From assembly GCF_000756615.1 (NCBI RefSeq), contig NZ_CP009288.1, forward strand, positions 2,542,001 to 2,606,000: a DNA stretch of 64,000 nt. The letters run 5' to 3'. A program made the position numbers and the translations under genes. Below, in pieces: positions 16,215 to 25,412 of the stretch. The stretch comes from Paenibacillus durus. GTDB lineage: Bacteria; Bacillota; Bacilli; Paenibacillales; Paenibacillaceae. Each line of letters opens with the position of its first letter. Within the stretch, counting starts at the first letter, position 1. The notes under the pieces are model-generated. The model searched no databases, was not told where the DNA came from, and worked only from the letters and a program-made list of their open reading frames with translations.

Positions 16215-17953
16215 GGCGCGGCCTCGCTTTCACTGAGGATTCCATCCTTCAGCTCGGCCAGCGTCTGGCCGAGCTGCCCTACTTTGCTGCGGATTTCTTC
16301 GTCGCTTTCGGCCTCCAGCATAATTTTGTACAGGCTTTTTTCCAGCGACTCCTTTTTCTCGAACCGTTCCAAAATCGTGTCCAGCCCGCCGATTACGGTC
16401 TCGAACAGATTGATTTTTTCATGCAGCAGATGCAGGATATGCTCCTCAATCGTACCGGTGGTGGAGAGGTTGTGGATGATGACATCGTTCTGCTGGCCCA
16501 GCCGGTGCACCCGGCCGATCCGCTGCTCGACCCGCATCGGGTTCCAGGGAAGATCAAAGTTGATCATATGGTGGCAGAACTGCAGATTGATACCCTCGCC
16601 TCCAGCTTCGGTGGCAATCATCACCTGGGCGCGTCCGCGGAACAGGTCCATCATCCAGTCTTTTTTACCGCGGTTCATGCCGCCGGAATAAGGGACGGAA
16701 TGGATGCCGTGATCGCGAAAGTATTGAAGCAAATACTCCTGGGTCGCCCGGTATTCGGTGAAGACGATTACTTTTTCGTTCATTTCTTTAATGAGGGAAA
16801 TGGTTTTCTCCGCCTTCGTATTCTCTTTTACCGTCCGGATCAGCTGGAGGAGCTCGATCATCCGTTCCCGGCGGGGCGAGTCCTCGGGCAGCTTTTTCGT
16901 CAGATTAACCAGAGTTACAAACACCGCGTCACGGCTGCTGCACACCTCCCGCTGCAACGTGACGAGCGACAGCATACTGCTTAAATTCCCGCCCGATTCC
17001 TGATACTGATCTTTGACAAAGGCGGTGACCCCGTCATATAATGTTTGTTCTTCGGGTGATAGTGTGAGGGGCACATTGCTGACCTTCCGCTTCGTAAAAG
17101 TGACCGGTCCTTCGCCCCTGCGGTTGCGGATCATCACTTTGGACAGCTCGCCCCGAAGCTGGTCTTCGTTCTTGGCCACGCGCTTGTCGACGACGAAATT
17201 AGCCGCAAAATCGCCCTGATTCCCGAGCTGGCCCGGCTTCAGCAGCGTAATGAGATTGAACAACTCGCCGAGGTCGTTCTGCACCGGAGTGGCGGTCAGC
17301 AGCAGGCAGTATTTTTTGCGGAGCTCCTGAACGAATTGGTAGTTGGTCGTCTTCTTGTTCTTCAGCTTATGGGCTTCGTCGATAATGAGCATGTCGTATT
17401 CTCTGGAGATCAGAAGCTCCTTGTGGGGATCGCGCTTGGCCGTATCCATGGATGCAACGACGATGTCGTTATCCCAGGAGTACGCCTTCTTTTGCGCCAC
17501 GGCAGAAATGCCGAACTTCGTATTCAGCTCCCGGACCCACTGGAGCACGAGCGAAGCGGGAACGAGAATCAGTACCTTGGAGACAAGCCCGCGCACAAGA
17601 TATTCCTTCAGCACAAGGCCCGCTTCAATCGTCTTACCAAGGCCGACCTCGTCCGCCAGAATCGCACGGCCCGACATTTCGAACAGCACCTTGCGCGCCG
17701 TATCGAGCTGATGGGGCAGAGGAGACAGCGTTGCCAGATGCTTCATGCACTGCAGCTCCTCGAAGCTTTCCACCAGGCCGGAAGCCTCGCCTTCCATCGC
17801 CAGCCGTGACAGCCTCCAGTCGCCCCAGGGGCCGCCTTTGTCCAATCGGGATTCCAGGTCTTTCAACCATTCACGTTCGAAGGAGATAGGCACGGGAAGA
17901 ACGATATCCTGCCCTTGTTCTTGCTCCGGGTTGTTGCGGGGTACGTGAGTCAT
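16211..17953 (-). CDS. yqhH: SNF2-family ATPase/helicase YqhH
   Basis: A 580-residue SNF2 helicase-like ATPase. Motif I is ADEVGLGKTIEAGL (Walker A), motif II IIDEAHKLKN (DEAH), motif III LLTATPVQN, and motifs V-VI are EAGGEGINLQFC and QRIGRVHRLGQ. The core is followed by a short helical tail. Such proteins move along double-stranded DNA or remodel nucleoprotein complexes; no nuclease domain is present. In Bacillus, yqhH and yqhG are adjacent and transcribed together, as here. The ATG is followed by a Glu/Gln-rich N terminus with no transmembrane segment. Confidence 0.86.
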   Translation of the reverse strand: MTHVPRNNPEQEQGQDIVLPVPISFEREWLKDLESRLDKGGPWGDWRLSRLAMEGEASGLVESFEELQCMKHLATLSPLPHQLDTARKVLFEMSGRAILADEVGLGKTIEAGLVLKEYLVRGLVSKVLILVPASLVLQWVRELNTKFGISAVAQKKAYSWDNDIVVASMDTAKRDPHKELLISREYDMLIIDEAHKLKNKKTTNYQFVQELRKKYCLLLTATPVQNDLGELFNLITLLKPGQLGNQGDFAANFVVDKRVAKNEDQLRGELSKVMIRNRRGEGPVTFTKRKVSNVPLTLSPEEQTLYDGVTAFVKDQYQESGGNLSSMLSLVTLQREVCSSRDAVFVTLVNLTKKLPEDSPRRERMIELLQLIRTVKENTKAEKTISLIKEMNEKVIVFTEYRATQEYLLQYFRDHGIHSVPYSGGMNRGKKDWMMDLFRGRAQVMIATEAGGEGINLQFCHHMINFDLPWNPMRVEQRIGRVHRLGQQNDVIIHNLSTTGTIEEHILHLLHEKINLFETVIGGLDTILERFEKKESLEKSLYKIMLEAESDEEIRSKVGQLGQTLAELKDGILSESEAAP

Positions 17954-18153
17954 GAGAGCTGTCTCCTCCTGCGGGCCTAATGTTTACGTTTATGTTTACA
18001 TAGTGAAATGTATAAGTAGTATGCGCGTAAAAGAGAGATTTCATAACTGCTATTTTTGGAGCCAGTCTCTAAAAACAGGAGAAACAAAGAGGAAATGCGG
18101 GCTGTTGCCGTGATTTTTCAGCGTGGGCCGCGATATTTCGCCAAAGACTCTTT

Positions 18154-18202
18154 CCACAATATATGGTATAGTTTAAAGGCTAATTCACACAATATATTGT
18201 GA
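18154..18202 (+). promoter_or_regulatory. Two NrdR boxes upstream of the class II ribonucleotide reductase
   Basis: ACACAATATATTGTGA at 18187-18202 is a near-perfect NrdR box (palindromic core CACAATATATTGTG, 18188-18201). A second copy, CACAATATATGGTA, begins at 18155. The two are exactly 33 bp apart, three helical turns, as is usual for paired NrdR boxes. A possible -10 element (TATAGT, near 18166) lies between them, so NrdR would block the promoter when dATP/ATP signals are high. The nrdR gene itself is not in the window. Confidence 0.85.
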
Positions 18203-18289
18203 CAAATGCGGTGAAAGCCGTTTTAATCGGAGAAGACCCGCCTACACAGAGATCGGAGTAGTAATCATAATTTCGGGAGGTTGTTTAAA

Positions 18290-20989
18290 TTGAGTACAGT
18301 AGAGCGCAAGCAGCGGCTGGAGGGGCTCAGCGAGAAAATCTTTTTGGACCGCTATGCCTGGAAAGACGCCGACACAAACAATGCCAAGGTGGGAGACGTG
18401 GTGCTTGTCCTGACCAAAGACGACCCCAAATTTCCTACCAAGGAAGTCGGGGAAATCGTAGAGCGCAGCGGCCGGATCGTAACGGTTAAGACACGCAGCG
18501 GCGAGCTGGTGAAGTCCGAGGTGGAGAAGCTGACGCTTAATATAGAAAAAACACCGGAAGAAATGTGGGACCGCCTGGCCGGAGCCATGGCATCCGTAGA
18601 GAAGACGCCGGAGCTGCAGCGCGAATGGACGGATAAATTCCGCAGCATTCTGGATGACTGGAAGCTTGTTCCCGGAGGCCGGATCGCAGCCGGAGCCGGA
18701 GCGAGCGACGAGCTGACGCTGTTCAACTGCTATGTTGTGCCTTCGCCTAAAGACAGCCGGGGCGGCATAATGGAGACCTTGTCCGAAATGACGGAAATTA
18801 TGGCACGCGGCGGCGGCGTCGGCATCAACCTGTCTTCGCTGCGTCCGCGCCGCGCCGTCGTCAAGGGCGTTAACGGTTCTTCCAGCGGGGCGGTATCCTG
18901 GGGCGGACTGTTCAGCTACACGACGGGATTGATCGAGCAGGGCGGAAGCCGCCGCGGTGCGCTGATGCTGATGATCAACGACTGGCACCCGGACGTCGCC
19001 GATTTCATTACTGTCAAGCAGACGATGGGTCAAGTGACGAACGCCAACCTGTCGGTATGCGTCAGCAACGGCTTTATGAAGGCAGTCAAAGAAGATCTCG
19101 ACTGGGATCTCGTATTCCCGGATACGACAGAGCCCGATTACAATGAAGTCTGGGACGGCGACCTCGATAAATGGAAGGCTGCAGGCCGCAAGGTCAATCA
19201 TTACCGTACTGTAAAAGCGCGGGATATCTGGCATACCATCATCGAATCCGCATGGAAATCGGCTGAGCCAGGCGTTGTCTTCATGGAGTACTATAATCAG
19301 ATGTCCAACAGCTGGTACTTCAATCCGATTATCTGCACGAATCCGTGCGGCGAGCAAGGGCTGCCTGGCTGGGGCGTCTGCAACCTGTCCGCGATCAACC
19401 TCTCCAAGTTCTATGACGAGGAGAAGCATGATGTGGCCTGGGACGAGCTGGCAACAACAACCCGCTACTCAGTGCGCTTCCTGGACAACGTGATCGACAA
19501 GACACCGTACCATTTCCCGGAGAACGAAGCCAACCAGAAAAAAGAACGCCGTGTAGGCCTCGGAACGATGGGTCTGGCTGAGCTGATGATCAAGCTGAAC
19601 ATCCGTTACGGCAGCCCGGATTCGCTGGCGTTCCTGGACAAGCTGTACGGATTCATGGCCCGCGAAGCTTATCTGTCCTCCGCCGAAATCGCGGCAGAGA
19701 AAGGTTCTTTCCAGGCGTTCGACGCTGAGAAATACCTGCTGAGCGGCTTTATGAAAAATATGACCGAGGTGTACCCCGAAGTCGGCGAGGCCATCGCCAA
19801 GCAGGGGATGCGCAACGTTACAGTCATTACCCAAGCGCCGACAGGCAGCACGGGCACGATGGTCGGCACATCAACCGGCATCGAGCCGTACTTTGCCTTC
19901 AAATATTTCCGTCAAAGCCGCCTCGGCTTCGACGAGCAGTTCGTGCCGATTGCAGAGGAGTATCTGGAGGCTCATCCGGGCGAAGAGCTGCCGGACTACT
20001 TCGTAACCTCCATGGACCTGTCCGCCAAGGATCACATCCGAGTGCAGGCGGCTATCCAGCGCTGGGTGGACAGCTCCATTTCCAAGACGGCGAACTGCCC
20101 GAATGACTTTACGGTCGAAGAAACGAAAGAGCTGTACGAACTGGCTTTTGACCTTGGATGCAAAGGCGTCACCATCTACCGCGACGGCAGCCGGGATGTA
20201 CAGGTATTGCAAACGGAGAAGAAGGAAGACAAGAAAGACGCTCCGCTGAAGGAGACGGCGTCTCCGAGTGCCGAAGCGGCAGAAGCCGCACCGGTTGGTG
20301 CCGCTCAGGTTTCTACTGCGCCCGCGGCTTCGATCAGCAGCGTATCCTCTGATTCCGGCTTGGCGTCAAGCGGCAAAGTTGTCGACAAGCAGTACAAGAA
20401 ACGCCCGCAGGTGCTGCGCGGCGCGACCTATAAGATCAACACGCCGTTCGGCATGGCATACATTACGATTAACGATCTGGACGGCACGCCGGCCGAAATC
20501 TTCCTGAATGTCGGCAAGGCCGGTTCCGACGTGTTCGCAATGGCGGAAGCGCTGGGCCGCGTCTGCTCCCTGTTCCTTCGCTACGGAGACCACGGCGAGA
20601 AGGTTGAGCTGCTGATCAAGCATCTCAAAGGCATCGGCGGCTCCGGCGCCATCGGCTTCGGCGCGAACCGCGTCGAGTCCATCGCCGACGCGGTGGCGAA
20701 GGCGCTGGAAACCCATGTGCAGCAAAGCGCACATGAGGACCACGCTCCCGCGCCGATCGCCGCAACGCTCGCGCTCGAGGATTTCGAGAGCGCGCTGAAC
20801 GCGGAGCTTAAGGCCGGCGGCGCTCCGGCAGCCCCGGCGGCTGAGGCCGACCACGGCCACGGCGGACATGGGCACAGCCATTCGTCATCCGCTTCCCGCG
20901 ACCTGTGCCCGTCCTGCGGCACCGCCTCGCTGATTAACATCGAGGGCTGCAAGACCTGCGGGAACTGCGGGTACAGCCGGTGCGGGTAA
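18290..20989 (+). CDS. nrdJ: Class II (adenosylcobalamin-dependent) ribonucleoside reductase
   Basis: This 899-residue enzyme reduces ribonucleotides to deoxyribonucleotides using B12. The N terminus (about 30-75, GDVVLVLTKDD...TVKTRSGELV) is a small beta-barrel-like insert. The catalytic core contains GGRIAAGAG, LFNCYVVPSP, RGGGVGINLS, the active-site NPCGEQGLPGWGVCNLSAINLS, APTGSTGTM, and TIYRDGSRDVQVLQ. After an Ala/Pro-rich linker the C terminus has a further domain (AYITINDLDGTPAEIFLNVGK) and a cysteine-rich end (CPSCG...CKTCGNCGYSRCG) that probably carries the redox-shuttle or zinc cysteines. The start is TTG 18290, with GGGAGG (18275-18280) 9 nt upstream; the in-frame TTG 18281 abuts the Shine-Dalgarno. 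Paired NrdR boxes control it. Confidence 0.93.
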   Translation: MSTVERKQRLEGLSEKIFLDRYAWKDADTNNAKVGDVVLVLTKDDPKFPTKEVGEIVERSGRIVTVKTRSGELVKSEVEKLTLNIEKTPEEMWDRLAGAMASVEKTPELQREWTDKFRSILDDWKLVPGGRIAAGAGASDELTLFNCYVVPSPKDSRGGIMETLSEMTEIMARGGGVGINLSSLRPRRAVVKGVNGSSSGAVSWGGLFSYTTGLIEQGGSRRGALMLMINDWHPDVADFITVKQTMGQVTNANLSVCVSNGFMKAVKEDLDWDLVFPDTTEPDYNEVWDGDLDKWKAAGRKVNHYRTVKARDIWHTIIESAWKSAEPGVVFMEYYNQMSNSWYFNPIICTNPCGEQGLPGWGVCNLSAINLSKFYDEEKHDVAWDELATTTRYSVRFLDNVIDKTPYHFPENEANQKKERRVGLGTMGLAELMIKLNIRYGSPDSLAFLDKLYGFMAREAYLSSAEIAAEKGSFQAFDAEKYLLSGFMKNMTEVYPEVGEAIAKQGMRNVTVITQAPTGSTGTMVGTSTGIEPYFAFKYFRQSRLGFDEQFVPIAEEYLEAHPGEELPDYFVTSMDLSAKDHIRVQAAIQRWVDSSISKTANCPNDFTVEETKELYELAFDLGCKGVTIYRDGSRDVQVLQTEKKEDKKDAPLKETASPSAEAAEAAPVGAAQVSTAPAASISSVSSDSGLASSGKVVDKQYKKRPQVLRGATYKINTPFGMAYITINDLDGTPAEIFLNVGKAGSDVFAMAEALGRVCSLFLRYGDHGEKVELLIKHLKGIGGSGAIGFGANRVESIADAVAKALETHVQQSAHEDHAPAPIAATLALEDFESALNAELKAGGAPAAPAAEADHGHGGHGHSHSSSASRDLCPSCGTASLINIEGCKTCGNCGYSRCG

Positions 20990-21564
20990 GGGGATTTGAA
21001 GAGTAGACGGTTTTAAACAAATGTGTGATGGATCACGAAAGCTGCAAAAACGGCCACAAATGATGATAAAAATGACTCATTAAAAATGAAAATTCATTTA
21101 ATATTCATCATATTGAATGAAAATTCAGTGATGTATTTTTAATTATTTACATGCATCAATAATAGCGGATCTGCTTTCGTATCGGATTCAGCCAAGCGTT
21201 TTAATTTAGAAAACTATGCAAAAAGTCCCGATAAGGTAGTTTCTTTATCGGGACTTTTTACGTGTAATAAACATTCTGGCATCGATTTAATAAAACCCCA
21301 ATGACCTCAGTGATGGTTTGTACGTTTTACGAAATATATTGCAGTAGATTACCGGAGTAATGAATACGAAAATCCTGCAACATAATCTCTTTACAGTTCT
21401 TTTATAAAGGTATGTTGAAAATTAAATATAATCATAAATAAGCTCCGTATATTGTTGCTGGTGGATCGTGGAGAATTTTTTTTCGTTATCTCTAACAGAT
21501 ATTTACGAAACTTTAGAATTTCGTTTATCGTAAATATTGTAAAAATAGGAAGCGGGGAAAAAGT
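20990..21564. other. Intergenic region after nrdJ
   Basis: Apart from the terminator at 21221-21259 I see no gene or recognisable signal. The stretch is strongly AT-rich compared with nrdJ and contains several short ATTCAT/ATGAAT repeats between 21070 and 21135, which may reflect decayed sequence near the mobile elements that follow. Confidence 0.4.
21221..21259. terminator. Rho-independent terminator
   Basis: AAAAGTCCCGATAA (21221-21234) pairs perfectly with TTATCGGGACTTTT (21245-21258), a 14-bp stem with a 10-nt loop and A/T runs on both sides. It probably ends the nrdJ transcript about 230 nt after the stop codon. Confidence 0.88.
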
Positions 21565-21834
21565 ATGAGTTCAATATCTGTTAAGTTTTTTATGCTTGAA
21601 AACGATTTGTTGAAGTTTTACAAACGAGAGCTAAGTGAAGGAACGATTTGGCTAACTAAAAGAAACTGGTTTTATTTGGGAACTGCCTTAATAGGTATTT
21701 TAGCTTCGATTGTTGGCTCGGTGAGAGGCGTGCTCCAACTAGAATGTTCATGGATTCTTATGGGAGTCGGTTTGCTTTTTTTTCTACCGTTGATTAAAAA
21801 GCTAACACTCCAGAAAATGGGTAATAGAGGGTAA
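21565..21834 (+). CDS. Small membrane protein, function unknown
   Basis: An 89-residue protein with two predicted transmembrane helices (about 38-53, TALIGILASIVGSV, and 62-76, SWILMGVGLLFFLPL) and charged ends. A GC-rich AGCGGGG precedes the ATG by about 9 nt. It ends 22 bp before the transposase gene and has no recognisable domain. It could be an independent gene or cargo of the mobile element. Confidence 0.45.
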   Translation: MSSISVKFFMLENDLLKFYKRELSEGTIWLTKRNWFYLGTALIGILASIVGSVRGVLQLECSWILMGVGLLFFLPLIKKLTLQKMGNRG

Positions 21835-21856
21835 GACAAGTTCTGGAGGGATCATC

Positions 21857-23316
21857 ATGAAACCTAACAGGGGCTTACCTAAAAATCGACTGACACCCGA
21901 GAAACGAGTTTATTTTCGACCGGAACTTACACATTGTCCTGACTGTGGGACGAAACTGAAAAGGCACCATACCGCTTCGCATAAAATTGTAGCGACTCTG
22001 AACGGAATTCTGGAGGCCTGGAATATGGCATACCACTGTCCGAATGCAGCTTGCGGGAAACCGGAACGATATTTCACCTCGGCAGAGGCCGATGCGCTCT
22101 GTTTAAAATATACTTCGTACGCCTACGACGTGTTGGCCCTTGTAGGCGTCATGCGTTTCAAGCAGCATAGGACGGTTACCGAAATCTCTGAAGCCTTAAA
22201 AGAGCGAGGAATTCCGACCTCGGAACGTCATGCCATGCGTCTGTACGAATGGTATCTCACCTTACTTCGTGCTTCTCTGACCCCTGACGTAAAAAAGGAT
22301 TTAACGTCTGTTGTAGAGACATACAAAGGTCTTCTTCTCTCCATGGACGGTGTCCAGCCGGAGAAAGGGAATGAAACCCTTTATGTGGTCCGTGAAGGGT
22401 TTAGCGGTCGGATTTTGGCCGCAAAGAATCTGAAAAGCGGATCGAAAACGGAACTTATGGCGCTCCTGAAACCCTTGAAAGACCTCGGGCATCCGGTCAT
22501 TGGTCTGGTTAGCGACGGTCAGAAATCTATTCGTTTGGCCATGGAGGAAACGTGGCCGGATACGCCATACCAATACTGCCAATACCACTATCTTAAAGAT
22601 ATTGCTAAACCGTCGTCGATCTGGACCGCAAACTCAAAACCGGACTCACTCAAGAAGAGCTTGCGGGGGCTGCGGGAGATTGAAAAGCAAGTCCAGGACG
22701 ATGACTCCGTAGAGGGCGAAGTCACTCGTGACTATCTTGCCGCTACTCGCTCGCTACTACTAGAGGACGGTAATCCGCCGTTAGATTTACCCGGTGTAAG
22801 GATTTATGAAGGAGCTCAGGCCGTGAAAGCTTCACTCGAACAAAGTGTAGCTAAAAAAGGGGGGCCTCGACCCTGAACAAGGTCCTTCGTCTTTACCGCA
22901 AACTCCCCGAGTTCACTTCGCAGTACCACGCGGTGAAGCGTTGGCAGATTCCGATTCAAGAAACCGCACGACTGCTTATCCCTGCAGTGGTGGGGGCAGA
23001 CCAGCGTAGCGAAACCGTACGCTTTGGGATGCAGTGCTTACGGTCCTGGATGCAGAAAACCTGTACCCATAAGGGAGACGACGTCCTTCTTTCCAATTTT
23101 GAGAGCTACACGAAGGGCTTCTGGAAAGGGCTTTTCACCTGCTACGATGCCCCTTGGGTCCCCCGTACGAATAACGACCATGAACGTTTTTTTCGTCAAA
23201 CCAAAACGAAGCACCGACGAACGACGGGACGCCGAAGTTGGAATGAACATATTCTACGCTGCGGCGAGTTTGTGGTGCTCGTTGATGATGCCTTAGGTGT
23301 TTCTGCTAAAGCATAA
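21857..23316 (+). pseudogene. DDE transposase split by a -1 frameshift (or expressed by slippage)
   Basis: The first frame (21857-22876) encodes a zinc-ribbon-like N terminus (HCPDCGTKL...YHCPNAACGK) and a DDE core with LLLSMDGVQPE and GLVSDGQKS as likely catalytic aspartates. The remainder (DHERFFRQTKTKHRRTTGRRS, with the likely catalytic Glu) continues in the -1 frame to 23316. The -1 frame is open from about 22810 and the first frame stops at 22874. In that overlap lies A6G6 (22853-22864), a classic slippage tract. It could be a lesion or programmed frameshifting/transcriptional slippage as in some insertion sequences. I cannot name the IS family. A weak inverted match (CAAGTTCTGGA near 21837; its partner near 23344-23354) might mark the ends. 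Confidence 0.7.
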
Positions 23317-23473
23317 CGCCGCGAAGCTGGCGGGATTGCCTGTCCGGAAGTTGCCAGATATAATGACCGTATTCTAGCAAAGGAAAAAGGATACTTCCAT
23401 CGCGTGTATGCCTGCTAGCACAGGCCGCACCGGAAATATCCTTCATCATTAGACATGGTCATTGTAACAGAGT

Positions 23474-24019
23474 ATGCGCTGGTTGAAAAGATCCCTGGTG
23501 TTTTTCGTCAGGGGTGCGGAGGAGGTGCCCTGCCCGTGCTGCACAGAGAACCTAGAGATTATCGGTAGCCGGGAGCGGAAGGTCCGGGGTGGGGGTGGTG
23601 AGCTGCGCCAACTGGTGATTCGCAGACTCCGGTGTGCGGGATGCCGCAGGATTCACCATGAGCTCCCGGATCTACTCATTCCCTATAAACGGTACGATTC
23701 CCGTTGTATCGAACAGGCGGTCACGGAGCCGGAGGCGTCCGTGACCGCCTGCGCGGAAACCTCTACGTTACGGCGTTGGAAGGTCTGGTTTCGCGTGCTC
23801 TCTATCTACTTCATCCTCGTTCTGCAGGCGCTGGAGGCTCGGATGTCCGGCCTCGCTCCCGGGTCCCCCGAAGCTTCGGATCACCTGCGTATGACCTCCG
23901 CCCCCGCCTTTCGTCAGCAAGGACCCGGCTGGCTGGCCAGACTTGTCCGCCCCGTCGCAAACGCTCATTTGTGGGTACATACCCGTTTTGCCTATCTGTC
24001 CGCCCCGGCTCTACGGTAG
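23474..24019 (+). CDS. DUF6431-type zinc-binding transposon protein
   Basis: A 181-residue protein with two cysteine pairs near the N terminus (EVPCPCCTENL and RRLRCAGCRRIHHELPD), which should form a zinc ribbon, followed by LLIPYKRYDSRCIEQAV and a helical C-terminal part with WKVWFRVLS. I recall this family accompanying this type of DDE transposase plus ATPase; its role may be end recognition or regulation. I see no clear Shine-Dalgarno before ATG 23474, so the start is uncertain. The high GC content contrasts with the surroundings. Confidence 0.6.
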   Translation: MRWLKRSLVFFVRGAEEVPCPCCTENLEIIGSRERKVRGGGGELRQLVIRRLRCAGCRRIHHELPDLLIPYKRYDSRCIEQAVTEPEASVTACAETSTLRRWKVWFRVLSIYFILVLQALEARMSGLAPGSPEASDHLRMTSAPAFRQQGPGWLARLVRPVANAHLWVHTRFAYLSAPALR

Positions 24020-24059
24020 ACTCTCCTTGAGTTCATTTCAGGAAGGAGTTTACCGACCC

Positions 24060-25412
24060 ATGAAAGACCAAAAGAAAGCCGAAGCCCTCGCCGCAGAGCG
24101 GATGCAGCTTCTCGCTCCCCTGCTTGCCGAAGGGCTGGACCCGGCCAAAGCCCGGGAGATGAAAGCGCAGATTTGTAAGCAAACCGGACTCTCCGAACGT
24201 ACCTTGCGCCGGTATTTGGCGAGTTACCGGAGCGAAGGATTTACCGGCCTGAAGCCCAAAGGCAAAGGGCGGCAGCCCTCCGAAGAGATTCTTCCTACCG
24301 CCGTGCTCGAGCAAGCGATTCTTTTGCGCCGGGAGGTCCCCGGCCGCAGCGTCGCACAGCTCATTCAGATTTTAGAATGGGAAGGGCGGATTTCGCCGGG
24401 CCAAATTAAGCGTAGTACCCTGCAGGAGAGACTGACTGCCTGTGGCTACAGCTCGCGCCATCTGCGGATGTACGCCGAATCCGGGGTTGCCGCCAGACGC
24501 TTCCAGCAGCGCCACCGGAACCAGCTGTGGCAGTCAGACCTCAAATACGGACCGTATTTGCCCCTTGGCGAAAGCGGGACGATGAAACAGGTGTATCTGG
24601 TCGTGTTCATTGACGACGCTACAAGGTTTATTCTGCATGGGGAGTTTGTGCCGGTCATGGACCAGCGGCTGGTCGAATCGGCGTTTCGCCAAGCGATCCA
24701 GAAGTATGGGGTACCAGAAGCGGTCTATTTTGACAACGGCAAGCAGTACCGTACCCAAGCCATGACCCGGATATGTTCCAAGCTCGGAACCCGGCTGCTC
24801 TATGCGAAGCCCTACTCGCCTGAATCCAAAGGCAAGGTCGAACGGTTTAACCAAATCGTCGATTCGTTTCTGAGCGAAGTCGCCTTGGAGAAGCCGAAGA
24901 CACTCGAGCAGTTGAATGAGCGCTTCGAGGTATGGCTCTCGGAGTGCTACCAGCACAAGCCCCACTCCGCCCTGCCGGACAAGCAAAGCCCGGAAACGGC
25001 GTTTCGGAGTGACAAGAAAGCGCTGCGGTTCATGGACCCGGATACCTTGGCGGACGCGTTCTTGCATAGTGAAAAGCGGAAGGTCGACAAGTCGGGCTGC
25101 ATTAGCTTCATGAACCGAAAGTACGAAGTGGGCCTGACGGTCATTGGCTGTACGGTCGAGGTGGTTTATGACCCGGCAGACCCCACGGAACTGACGATTG
25201 AGTATGAGGGACGAGCGCCGTGGCGGGTGCGCGAGATGGAAATCGGTCAGCGGGCGGGAACCCGTCCGGCGTTGCCGGAGCACCTGGGCGCATCTATGAC
25301 CGACACGTCGAGACTGCTGGAGGCGGCAGAGCAGCGACACCAGCAGCGCAAACAGCGGGAAGCACCTGCGGTGACGTACCGCAGAGTGCAGGCGGAGGAT
25401 GGCCATGTTTGA
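24060..25412 (+). CDS. DDE-type integrase/transposase of the three-gene transposon
   Basis: A 450-residue transposase. The N-terminal ~130 residues hold helix-turn-helix segments (KQTGLSERTLRRYLASYRSEG; QLIQILEWEGRI). The catalytic rve domain has D in NQLWQSDLKYGPY, D in VYFDNGKQY, and E in PESKGKVERFNQIVD. The C-terminal beta-barrel (NRKYEVGLTVIGCTVEVVYD) resembles the Mu-type C-terminal domain. It acts on DNA ends with the ATPase encoded immediately downstream (8-bp overlap). GGAAGGAG (24041-24048) lies 11 nt before ATG 24060. Confidence 0.85.
   Translation: MKDQKKAEALAAERMQLLAPLLAEGLDPAKAREMKAQICKQTGLSERTLRRYLASYRSEGFTGLKPKGKGRQPSEEILPTAVLEQAILLRREVPGRSVAQLIQILEWEGRISPGQIKRSTLQERLTACGYSSRHLRMYAESGVAARRFQQRHRNQLWQSDLKYGPYLPLGESGTMKQVYLVVFIDDATRFILHGEFVPVMDQRLVESAFRQAIQKYGVPEAVYFDNGKQYRTQAMTRICSKLGTRLLYAKPYSPESKGKVERFNQIVDSFLSEVALEKPKTLEQLNERFEVWLSECYQHKPHSALPDKQSPETAFRSDKKALRFMDPDTLADAFLHSEKRKVDKSGCISFMNRKYEVGLTVIGCTVEVVYDPADPTELTIEYEGRAPWRVREMEIGQRAGTRPALPEHLGASMTDTSRLLEAAEQRHQQRKQREAPAVTYRRVQAEDGHV

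Noticed and set aside
18242..19429. 395-codon minus-strand open frame over nrdJ
   Set aside because: Antisense shadow of a strongly conserved reductase with GC-rich codons; no ribosome binding site or protein pattern.
21837..23354. Firm inverted-repeat ends for the first transposase element
   Set aside because: The best match (CAAGTTCTGGA against CAACTTCCGGA) has two mismatches in eleven bases, which is too weak to define the element.
24534..25406. 290-codon minus-strand open frame in the transposase
   Set aside because: Antisense to a clear DDE domain; no supporting motif.
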